NCBI GenBank assembly: GCA_934351765.1
Contig: CAKRJM010000097.1
Span: forward strand, 1-8,063
DNA: 8,063 bases
Direction: 5' to 3'
Source: an uncultured Lachnospiraceae bacterium
Lineage (GTDB): Bacteria; Bacillota; Clostridia; Lachnospirales; Lachnospiraceae
A program made the translations under genes and the position numbers. The notes under the pieces are model-generated. The model was not told the DNA's origin and made no database searches. It was given only the letters and a program-made list of their open reading frames with translations. Positions 1-5,946 of this stretch are shown here, in pieces; the stretch's first letter is position 1, and every line of letters begins with the position of its first letter.

Positions 1-225
1 CGCTCCCATTCTCCGACGACTCCCCACTCTGCTCTCAAACAACGCCGCAAGAGCTAACCGCTCGACGCGGCGGCAGACAGCGCTGCTGGCTGGGCTGAGG
101 CCTGACGCTCCCATTCTCCGACGACTCCCCACTCTGCTCTCAAACAACGCCGCAAGAGCTAACCGCTCGATGCGGCGGCAGACAGCGCAGCTGGCTGGGC
201 TGAGGCCTGACGCTCCGATTCCGAG
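1..225. repeat. 105-bp tandem repeat, 2 full copies plus degenerate stub
   Basis: Positions 1-105 and 106-210 are the same sequence apart from two substitutions (C66 to T171, T84 to A189), so 103 of 105 bases match. A third copy begins at 211 but degenerates within about 15 bases. The array is cut by the window edge, so the true copy number is unknown. Each unit can fold a GC-rich hairpin: 43-48 (CGCCGC) pairs with 67-72 (GCGGCG), with an inner GAGC/GCTC stem around a TAACC loop. The C66/T171 change falls in an unpaired internal position of this fold. There is no repeat-spacer alternation, so it is not CRISPR. The unit length is 35 codons, and one frame on each strand has no stop. The role is unknown; an intergenic repeat family is the simplest reading. 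Confidence 0.9.
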
Positions 226-230
226 TCATT

Positions 231-271
231 AAAACGGAGAGCAGCGCCATACACGCTGCTCCCCGCTTTTT
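231..271. terminator. Bidirectional intrinsic terminator downstream of oleate hydratase
   Basis: An 8-bp perfect stem, GAGCAGCG (239-246) with CGCTGCTC (254-261), encloses a 7-nt loop. It is extended by CGG/CCG (235-237 with 263-265) across one A-C mismatch. On the plus strand CTTTTT follows (266-271). On the minus strand the stem is followed by TTTT (234-231). It lies 28 nt past the stop codon of the minus-strand oleate hydratase, so that gene is its obvious client. The better T-run on the plus side suggests it may also stop transcription arriving from the left edge. Confidence 0.8.
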
Positions 272-298
272 CATTATATTCTCTTTTACATGTTCTTT

Positions 299-2092
299 CT
301 ATTTCACCAATCCGCTTTCTTTTAATAAAATCTCCAGATCGGTTCCCTTTATCTTTTTCAGTGCAATCTTTAATGCCTCTCGCTCCATCAGGGACAGGTC
401 TGCTTCTGCCAGGGGCTTTTTGTCGATGGCGTAATAGCAGGCCCGCAGAAGCTCCCGCACATCGTACTTGCTGCCCCAGACCTCCGGCACGCCGCGGTCA
501 ACATCCAGCAGTGTATAAACTGCTTCCATACCGGTTCTCATGGAATATTCGGTGGTGAAGATGGTGTCGCGGGGCGTCTCGGCGAACTGGCCGATGAACG
601 CAAAGTTTACAGCGCCGTCCGGTACAACATGAGGCCGGTCCTCATTCTTTCTGGGCTGGAAGAACGCGTTGATATAAGGCATGAAACAGGTGGTCGTATT
701 GCAGGCATTTTTTGCCAGATCTGCGATCTCTGCCTCCGGAACTCCGATGTGATACAGCCACTCGCTGCAAACCTCCTCACCGGTGCAGTCCCGCATTGCC
801 TTCTTCACATAATTGCCTTCCTTGTTGGTATTCAGGGCATAGAGCCAGATCAGCACCATGTTCTTATCCTGGGACTTGAACTGGGGCTGGCGGTTGATGG
901 TCCAGGAAAGATACCAGTTTTCCGTGCTGTCCTTGACCGTCACAATTCCTCCGGTAGTCACCCTTCCGCTGCGGGGATCACGCTTGCAGATATCCATGAT
1001 ATGCTTTATGATCCGCTCATCGGAGGTTGCCACCGTTGCACTCATCCAGTTTGTCGCATCAATGTCATTGCAGAACGCCTCCGGATTTCCGAAGGATCCG
1101 TCCGATGCCTGGGCCGCAATGGCCTTCCACATATCCCAGGATTCACCGCAGCCGTTCTTTAATCCGCTGAGATCCGGTGCATGGTTCTGGTCGCCGTAGC
1201 AGGAGGAATCAGTACAGCAGCCGTTGGTGATGAACACCAGATCATTCTCCGTCAGATCAATGGTCTGCTGCGTTCCGCACTTCTCATACACGATCTGCTT
1301 TGCGGTCTTTTTGCTACCCTCAGTCTCAAAGATTACATTTTTTACATCCATGCCGTATTCAATCTGAACACCATGTGCCTCCAGATACTTTACTAACGGC
1401 AGGATCATGCTCTCATACTGGTTATATTTGGTGAACCGCAGTGCGCTGAAATCCGGAAGTCCATCGATGTGGTGCACATAACGGCACAGATACCGCTTCA
1501 TCTCCAGAGCGCTGGACCAGCGCTGGAATGCAAACATAGTCTGCCAGTACAGCCAGAAATTGGTCTCCCAGAAGGAATCCGGCAGCACATCGGAGATCTT
1601 CTTATCCTCCAGCTCCTTCTCCGGAGTCATAAACAGCTTGGAGAGTGCCATGGCTGATTTCTTATCCAGGTTAAATTTCCGGTCGGTATGGGCATCCTGT
1701 CCGCGCTCCACAGTCGCGCGGCAGAGGGAATAATTGGGATCATGCTTGTTGAGCCAGTAATACTCGTCCAGCACCGAAACACCCGGTGTTTCGATGGACG
1801 GCACATCGCGGAATGTATCCCACATAACCTCAAAATGGTTGTCCATCTCGCGGCCGCCTCTCATGAAGAAGCCCTTTGTCACATCCTTGCGGCCGTCACA
1901 GCTTCCTCCTGCCAGCTCCAGCTTTTCAAGAAGATGGATCTTTTCTCCTTTCATCTGCCCGTCACGGACCAGATAAAACGCTGCAGTCAGGCCTGCAAGT
2001 CCGGTTCCAATGATATATGCTGATTTTTTATCGACATCCTTCGGTTTTTCGGGGTGTGCGAAAGCTTCATACGTTCCTGCGGAATAATACAT
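299..2092 (-). CDS. ohyA: Oleate hydratase (MCRA / 10-linoleic-acid-hydratase family), FAD-dependent
   Basis: This 597-residue protein has the family's usual length and reads as a complete oleate hydratase, once called myosin-cross-reactive antigen. The family adds water to the cis-9 double bond of oleate and linoleate to give 10-hydroxy fatty acids, protecting cells from membrane-active host or dietary unsaturated fatty acids. The N-terminal Rossmann motif GTGLAG (residues 29-34) binds FAD. The RGGREMDNHFE segment carries Glu82, and Tyr201 sits in the following helical domain. Both match the catalytic Glu/Tyr positions I recall from the Staphylococcus aureus enzyme. No signal peptide is seen; such enzymes are cytosolic or peripheral on the membrane. 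The ATG at 2092 is well set by AGGAGG (2101-2106) 8 nt upstream. The gene is monocistronic, with its own promoter (2147-2175) and a terminator just past its end. I see no truncation or frameshift. Confidence 0.96.
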   Translation of the reverse strand: MYYSAGTYEAFAHPEKPKDVDKKSAYIIGTGLAGLTAAFYLVRDGQMKGEKIHLLEKLELAGGSCDGRKDVTKGFFMRGGREMDNHFEVMWDTFRDVPSIETPGVSVLDEYYWLNKHDPNYSLCRATVERGQDAHTDRKFNLDKKSAMALSKLFMTPEKELEDKKISDVLPDSFWETNFWLYWQTMFAFQRWSSALEMKRYLCRYVHHIDGLPDFSALRFTKYNQYESMILPLVKYLEAHGVQIEYGMDVKNVIFETEGSKKTAKQIVYEKCGTQQTIDLTENDLVFITNGCCTDSSCYGDQNHAPDLSGLKNGCGESWDMWKAIAAQASDGSFGNPEAFCNDIDATNWMSATVATSDERIIKHIMDICKRDPRSGRVTTGGIVTVKDSTENWYLSWTINRQPQFKSQDKNMVLIWLYALNTNKEGNYVKKAMRDCTGEEVCSEWLYHIGVPEAEIADLAKNACNTTTCFMPYINAFFQPRKNEDRPHVVPDGAVNFAFIGQFAETPRDTIFTTEYSMRTGMEAVYTLLDVDRGVPEVWGSKYDVRELLRACYYAIDKKPLAEADLSLMEREALKIALKKIKGTDLEILLKESGLVK

Positions 2093-2146
2093 AGCGAAAA
2101 CCTCCTGTTATCTGATACTGTCGTTTCGTTTTTTGTTTATGCCCTT

Positions 2147-2175
2147 ATTATATCCGCATTCCCGATCTTTACCAC
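2147..2175 (-). promoter_or_regulatory. Putative sigma-A promoter of oleate hydratase
   Basis: Read on the minus strand, a perfect TATAAT lies at 2152-2147. Seventeen bases upstream is GTGGTA (2175-2170), a poor -35 match (3 of 6). Transcription would start near 2140 and give a leader of about 45 nt ending in the AGGAGG site. The promoter sits between the terminator of the upstream unit and ohyA, so ohyA is probably transcribed independently. The weak -35 would fit activation, but no operator is recognisable. Confidence 0.55.
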
Positions 2176-2181
2176 AGACAG

Positions 2182-2218
2182 AAAAAGCTCCGTGCCGAAA
2201 AATCGGGCACAGAGCTTT
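2182..2218 (-). terminator. Intrinsic terminator of the trmB / small-ORF unit
   Basis: AAAGCTC (2184-2190) pairs with GAGCTTT (2212-2218). After a C-A mismatch, GTGCC (2192-2196) pairs with GGCAC (2206-2210) around a short A-rich loop. On the minus strand the stem runs into TTTTT (2186-2182), the expected U-tract. On the plus strand only three T follow, so this is mainly a minus-strand terminator. It lies about 100 nt past the small ORF stop (2320) and just upstream of the ohyA promoter, separating the two units. Confidence 0.8.
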
Positions 2219-2319
2219 CAATGTATAATTTTTGAACATTTTTCACGAAATGCCCAAAGAACAGGTCTGAAACGGAAGCTTCTCCGTCCCTCCTGCCGGT
2301 TCATGGAACAGGGGCCTTC

Positions 2320-2463
2320 CTACCGGCAGCCGCAGCCGCCATCCAGGATCCGGTTTACCTCATCCAGCGCCTGCTTGATCCTCATGGCCCGCCGATTCAG
2401 CTCCCGCTTATTGTAACAGATAAAAAACAGCTTTTCCCTTAAACACCGTCGTCTGCGCTTCAT
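2320..2463 (-). CDS. Small basic hypothetical protein, 47 aa, Cys/Gly-rich C-terminus
   Basis: This is an unrecognised short ORF that starts ATG at 2463, 31 nt after the trmB stop, and ends TAG at 2320. A G-rich stretch (GGGGGCG) about 4 nt upstream can serve as a modest ribosome binding site. The product is strongly basic: it opens MKRRRRC, continues with a hydrophobic LFFICY patch at residues 12-17, then a predicted helix rich in Arg, Lys and Leu (about residues 18-41), and ends GGCGCR. Four Cys in 47 residues (7, 16, 44, 46) could bind metal or form disulfides. It lies between trmB and the shared terminator, so it would be co-transcribed with trmB. No other gene explains the 2219-2494 interval. 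I know no family for it; it could be a non-coding 3' region that happens to be open. Confidence 0.5.
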   Translation of the reverse strand: MKRRRRCLREKLFFICYNKRELNRRAMRIKQALDEVNRILDGGCGCR

Positions 2464-2494
2464 GATACGCCCCCGAAGCAGCTTTCTTCTTATC

Positions 2495-3229
2495 TTATGC
2501 AGTCGGCTGCTTTGCGGTCAGCTTGCAGATGGGCTGGCCTTTTTCCGAAAATTTCCGCTCATACTCCGTCATAACATTTCCTGCGCAAAGCTCCGGATCA
2601 TGATGAAGATCGAAGGTATGGGAGAGAAGCCGCCAGCCGCTCTCCTGCACCGATTCCAGCGAAAAATCAAACAGCGGCCGGTTGTCGGTCTTGAATTCCA
2701 GAAGCCCCTCCGGCGCCAGATAGGATCGATAACGTGCCAGAAACGCCGGTGAGGTCAGGCGGCGCTTGGCATGACGGGCCTTGGGCCAGGGATCGGAAAA
2801 GTTTAAATAGATCCGCTCCACCTCGCCCGGAGCAAAAACCTGATCCAAATATTCCGCCGGCATATTTAACAACCGCAGATTGGGAAGCGTCATCGTCTCC
2901 GCGGCAGGTCTGCATTTCTCCGCCGGATCAGTCTCTGTCCTGTCCGGTGTTTCCACCGTGTTTTCGCACTCTCCTGCCTTTTCCTCCAGTTTCTGGACGG
3001 CACGCACCAGCACGCTGGCATACATCTCAATCCCCACATAGTTGATATCCGGGTTCTGCTTCGCCAGTGTCAGAAGAAAAATCCCCTTTCCCATACCGAT
3101 CTCGATCCGGATCGGATGATCGTTTCCAAATACCTTGTTCCAGCCGCCCTTATACTCCTGCGGCGTTTCTATTACATAGACGCTTTCTGCCAGTTCCTCC
3201 CTGGCTCCTTTCACGTTTCTCAGTCTCAT
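2495..3229 (-). CDS. trmB: tRNA (guanine-N7-)-methyltransferase TrmB
   Basis: This enzyme transfers a methyl group from S-adenosylmethionine to N7 of G46 in the tRNA variable loop. Numbering from the ATG at 3229 (244 aa), the SAM-binding motif IEIGMGKG is at 42-49 and Glu68 sits in GIEMY. The family signature YLNFSDPWPK is at 131-140, followed by HAKRRL, TDN at 171-173 and TEYE at 211-214. A longer reading from GTG at 3277 adds 16 residues, but GAGGA lies about 10 nt upstream of 3229 and the family typically begins near MRLRN, so 3229 is preferred. The protein is about 30 residues longer than many Firmicute homologues (near 215 aa) because of an acidic, low-complexity insert at about residues 84-112. 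The conserved core on both sides is intact. It is divergent from the carboxypeptidase gene and followed by the 47-aa ORF. Confidence 0.95.
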   Translation of the reverse strand: MRLRNVKGAREELAESVYVIETPQEYKGGWNKVFGNDHPIRIEIGMGKGIFLLTLAKQNPDINYVGIEMYASVLVRAVQKLEEKAGECENTVETPDRTETDPAEKCRPAAETMTLPNLRLLNMPAEYLDQVFAPGEVERIYLNFSDPWPKARHAKRRLTSPAFLARYRSYLAPEGLLEFKTDNRPLFDFSLESVQESGWRLLSHTFDLHHDPELCAGNVMTEYERKFSEKGQPICKLTAKQPTA

Positions 3230-3294
3230 GTGACATTTTCCTCGCATTTTCCCGTTTTCAGGCCTCCAAACTCCCACCGGATCCCCCGTTTGAC

Positions 3295-3323
3295 TTGCCA
3301 GAAGCCCGTTTTTCCATTATAAT
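3295..3323 (+). promoter_or_regulatory. Promoter of the D,D-carboxypeptidase gene
   Basis: TTGCCA (3295-3300) and TATAAT (3318-3323) are separated by exactly 17 bases, a near-consensus sigma-A promoter (5 of 6 and 6 of 6). The start would be near 3330, giving a leader of about 115 nt. A second -35-like TTGACT at 3290-3295 is 22 bases from the -10, too far to pair with it. The -10 overlaps that of the oppositely oriented trmB promoter. Confidence 0.75.
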
Positions 3324-3344
3324 CTATTTCAAAAGCGGGGGCAA
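3316..3344 (-). promoter_or_regulatory. Promoter of trmB, overlapping the opposite promoter
   Basis: On the minus strand TTGCCC (3344-3339) and TATAAT (3321-3316) are separated by 17 bases (4 of 6 and 6 of 6). Transcription would start near 3309 and give a leader of about 80 nt to the ATG at 3229. The two -10 boxes lie within the same 8-bp palindrome ATTATAAT (3316-3323), so only one polymerase could open it at a time. Confidence 0.65.
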
Positions 3345-3444
3345 CTCCCACCTGACACTTTCCCGGCTAACCGGACATTTTTTCTCCGAACCCGGTCCTG
3401 TGCCGCCCATGTCTCCGCGCCAAATCATAAAGGAGTCTATCAGC

Positions 3445-4899
3445 ATGAAATCAATCCGAAAACTCTTCTGCCTGCTGCTCGCGGCAGTTTCTGTTTTTAC
3501 TGCGGTTCCGGTTCTGGCATCGCAGGATTCCGGGGAGGAAGCATCACCCTCGACGCTTTCCCAGTGGCCGGAGGGGCCTGCGCTCCAGGCGGAAGCAGGA
3601 CTTCTCATGGACGCCCGCACCGGAACCGTTCTGTTCAGCAAACACGGAGAACAGCGTATGTATCCTGCCAGCATCACCAAGCTTATGACCGCTCTGCTGG
3701 TCCTGGAAAACTGTTCCCTTGATGAAACCGTTACCTTTTCCCATGCAGCGGTCTACAGTATCGAAGCAGATTCCAGCCATATCGGTGTCCAGGAGGGAGA
3801 AGAGCTGACCGTGGAGCAATGTCTCTATGCCCTTCTGTTAAAATCCGCCAACGAGGTCGCCAACGGGCTGGCGGAGCATGTGGCCGGAAGCATGAGTGCC
3901 TTTGCCGAAATGATGAATAACCGCGCAGCTCAGCTTGGCTGCACCGACACCCATTTCGTCAACGCCAACGGGCTTCATGATGAGAACCATTACACTACTG
4001 CCCACGACATGGCCAGGATCATGCAGGCACTGGTGGACAACGAAACCTTTACCGCCATCTCCTCCGCAGACAAATATCAGATCCCGCCTACCAACAAAAC
4101 AGCAGAAACCCGGTATCTGAAGCAGACTCACAAGATGATGTGCGAATCAGATTACACCTATGAAGGCACCGTTTCCGGGAAAACCGGCTTCACTCCGGAG
4201 GCCGGAAACACCCTCGTCACCTATGCAAAGCGCGGTGATCTGGAGCTGATCGCCGTTTCCTTAAAATCCAACTGGAAGCATTATGATGATACCATCGCCA
4301 TGTTCAACTACGGTTTTGAGCAATTCTCGGCCAGTGACATGAGCGGAAGCGCTGCTGCCCTGGAGGCCGTAAGGGAAGCGGTTCTGGCTCAGGCCGCACT
4401 GGACCCGGAGACCGGAACCCTTTCTCTTAACAGCGATAACTGGGCAATTCTTCCGGACGGGATCACCGCAGACAGTCTCAATGCTGCCGTGACGCTGTTT
4501 CCCGCCAGCCAGCAGGCTTCCATGGATTCCACGACCATCGGAACCGTAACCTACCTCTATAACGATGTCCGTCTGGGCACCGGAACCGTAAGCTTTTCAC
4601 CGGTTGCGAACTCGGGTTCCCAGACCCATGAAACCACACCGGAAACGCTCTCCGGCCCGGATACTCCTACTGTAAAAAGGAGCCGTTCCGGCTTTCCCGT
4701 CTGGCTCCTGGTCATTCTGATTCTGTTGGTTCTGATCCTGCTTGTTCTTCTGATTCTGTATCTGCGTAACCGCAGCAACCGCAGCTCCCGAAACCACCGG
4801 GCAAACCGGATCTCACAGACAAAGCAGGCCTATAAAAAGCGCCGTCGGGGAACCCGGCACTATCTCAGCAAAAAGGACAGCTATATTGACCGGAAATAA
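3445..4899 (+). CDS. D-alanyl-D-alanine carboxypeptidase (peptidase S11, PBP5/DacF-like), membrane-anchored
   Basis: This low-molecular-weight penicillin-binding protein should remove the terminal D-Ala from peptidoglycan pentapeptides outside the membrane, limiting crosslinking. The ATG at 3445 is fixed by AAAGGAG (3429-3435), 9 nt upstream, and by the signal peptide that follows (residues 1-26, likely cleavage after VPVLA); the frame stays open further upstream but that part is not protein-like. All S11 motifs are present: SITK with Ser76 and Lys79, SAN at 134-136, and KTG at 246-248. A C-terminal domain (about 295-385) is followed by a Ser/Thr/Pro-rich stretch, one transmembrane helix (about 418-440) and a very basic tail (441-484). 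This anchor is a full hydrophobic span, unlike the amphipathic helix of E. coli PBP5, so the last 40-odd residues should be cytoplasmic. The total is 484 aa. Which dac paralogue it is cannot be decided from sequence alone. Confidence 0.94.
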   Translation: MKSIRKLFCLLLAAVSVFTAVPVLASQDSGEEASPSTLSQWPEGPALQAEAGLLMDARTGTVLFSKHGEQRMYPASITKLMTALLVLENCSLDETVTFSHAAVYSIEADSSHIGVQEGEELTVEQCLYALLLKSANEVANGLAEHVAGSMSAFAEMMNNRAAQLGCTDTHFVNANGLHDENHYTTAHDMARIMQALVDNETFTAISSADKYQIPPTNKTAETRYLKQTHKMMCESDYTYEGTVSGKTGFTPEAGNTLVTYAKRGDLELIAVSLKSNWKHYDDTIAMFNYGFEQFSASDMSGSAAALEAVREAVLAQAALDPETGTLSLNSDNWAILPDGITADSLNAAVTLFPASQQASMDSTTIGTVTYLYNDVRLGTGTVSFSPVANSGSQTHETTPETLSGPDTPTVKRSRSGFPVWLLVILILLVLILLVLLILYLRNRSNRSSRNHRANRISQTKQAYKKRRRGTRHYLSKKDSYIDRK

Positions 4900-4938
4900 C
4901 TGGCTGATCCCGGCTCTTATTTCATAACAGCATGAAAC

Positions 4939-4996
4939 AAACCACAGAATCTCTCCCGCCCTGCGGCGTTCCCGGAAAGATCCTGTGGTTTTATTT
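4939..4996. terminator. Bidirectional terminator between convergent carboxypeptidase and exonuclease genes
   Basis: AAACCACAG (4939-4947) pairs perfectly with CTGTGGTTT (4983-4991). After one mismatch, ATCT (4949-4952) pairs with AGAT (4978-4981), and a small GC-rich hairpin can form in the loop. On the plus strand the T-rich run TTTTATTT follows; on the minus strand the stem ends in TTTGTTT. The right arm abuts the TAA of the exonuclease gene (4991-4993), so the two convergent genes share this signal. Confidence 0.75.
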
Positions 4997-5938
4997 CTGT
5001 CTCTTTTTCTTTTCGATCTCTTTCTTCCTCAGGCGTATCAGCTCGGCCTGCTCTTCATTGATCAGCTTCAGCGTCTTTACCACAAAGACTCCGCCGTGCT
5101 CCGCCTTTTTAATCCGAAGCTTTCCCTTCATGTAGCCATGCTCCGGGCAATATGCCAGGCACAGATAATTCTTTCCGCCGATCATGAACCATCGGATCTT
5201 TTTCCGCAGTCTTCTTCCGCAGCAGTAGCACTGCGTTGAAGTGATCTCCCGGTCAGCCATGGCCTCCTCCCTGGTGGAAAACACACGGGACACGCTCTTG
5301 GCATATCGGTCAAACACCAGCGAAAGCTCCTCTTCTTTTTTATCCGGCAGAAGGAAATAGTCCACGGAAATATACTGCTTTACCGCCTCCAGATCCATCT
5401 TCTGCATAACACGGACCGTATAGATCGTATCATCGATGGCCCGATGAAACGGAATGTCCTCCGGGATTCCAAGCTGTTCCACTGCTGTTTTCAGAGAACA
5501 GCGGTCTTTCCCATCGCTGTAAAGAAGGCTGTAAAGCTTCTGGATATCATAATAAAATGCCAGCTTTGGAAATGGATTTTTCTGATGAAAATGTGAAAGA
5601 TTGCGCTGAAGCTCCGTCAGATCCATGGAACCCCAGGTACAGATCAGATAATCGTCGCCGCACCAGTCCAGGAAATCCCGGATCACCGGCTTAAACCCAC
5701 GGCACTGCTCCAGCTCCTTCACATCCAGATTCAGGATCTCCTTTGTCTTATAATGAAGCTGACGGTAGACCGCCGGTTTGATAAACTCATGAAACTGTCC
5801 GACCTCCTGAAGCTGCTCATCCAGCTTCACCGCGCCGATCTCTATGATCTCAAAGGGCATATCTCCGCATTTTCCGGCTCTTCCTCTCGGGCTCTGGTTC
5901 CACTCCAGATCCATCACAATATAATGCAAACAATTCAC
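4991..5938 (-). CDS. DEDDh-family 3'-5' exonuclease with Cys-rich C-terminal domain (KapD/ERI1-like)
   Basis: The first 190 residues are an RNase T/DNA polymerase III epsilon-type exonuclease. Asp10 and Glu12 lie in VMDLEWNQ, Asp106 in TWGSMD, and His165 and Asp170 in FHRAIDD, so the DEDDh metal and general-base residues are complete. It should hydrolyse RNA or DNA from the 3' end; the substrate is unknown. KapD and ERI1-type proteins are the closest families I recognise. Residues 237-267 carry CYCCG and CLAYCPEHG (Cys237, 239, 240, 260, 264 and His267), likely a small zinc-binding module, followed by a Lys/Glu-rich coiled tail. Start choice is uncertain. The GTG at 5938 has little in front of it, whereas TTG at 5929 has GGCGG (5942-5938) 8 nt upstream and would give 312 aa starting MHYIVMDLEW. 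It lies 8 nt after the repressor gene, so it is probably co-transcribed. Confidence 0.85.
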   Translation of the reverse strand: MNCLHYIVMDLEWNQSPRGRAGKCGDMPFEIIEIGAVKLDEQLQEVGQFHEFIKPAVYRQLHYKTKEILNLDVKELEQCRGFKPVIRDFLDWCGDDYLICTWGSMDLTELQRNLSHFHQKNPFPKLAFYYDIQKLYSLLYSDGKDRCSLKTAVEQLGIPEDIPFHRAIDDTIYTVRVMQKMDLEAVKQYISVDYFLLPDKKEEELSLVFDRYAKSVSRVFSTREEAMADREITSTQCYCCGRRLRKKIRWFMIGGKNYLCLAYCPEHGYMKGKLRIKKAEHGGVFVVKTLKLINEEQAELIRLRKKEIEKKKRQK

Positions 5939-5946
5939 CGCCCAGT

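Noticed and set aside
1..232. Possible CRISPR array or coding repeat gene
   Set aside because: The whole 105-bp unit repeats with no distinct spacers, so it is not CRISPR. Coding status is left open as a finding because both strands have an open frame and no start is in view.
629..1162. Plus-strand open frames within the oleate hydratase gene, and similar ones inside other genes (for example 6028-6708)
   Set aside because: They are antisense shadows of well-supported genes, without ribosome sites or recognisable domains.
2224..2229. Plus-strand TATAAT at 2224-2229
   Set aside because: No plus-strand gene follows and no -35 was recognised; probably AT-rich chance.
2272..2287. Hairpin ACGGA/TCCGT near the small ORF
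   Set aside because: The stem is short and only TTT follows on the minus strand, so it is not a convincing terminator. The better one is at 2182-2218.
2218..2304. 28-codon ORF on the minus strand (ATG 2304) after the 47-aa ORF
   Set aside because: No suitable ribosome site, overlap with the small ORF's 3' end, and termination inside the terminator stem.
3230..3277. GTG start of TrmB at 3277
   Set aside because: The ATG at 3229 has a better ribosome site and matches the usual family N-terminus.
3067..3444. Long in-frame extension upstream of the carboxypeptidase (to an ATG at 3067)
   Set aside because: The translated extension is antisense to trmB and includes the divergent promoters. The signal peptide and the AAAGGAG site at 3429-3435 fix the start at 3445.
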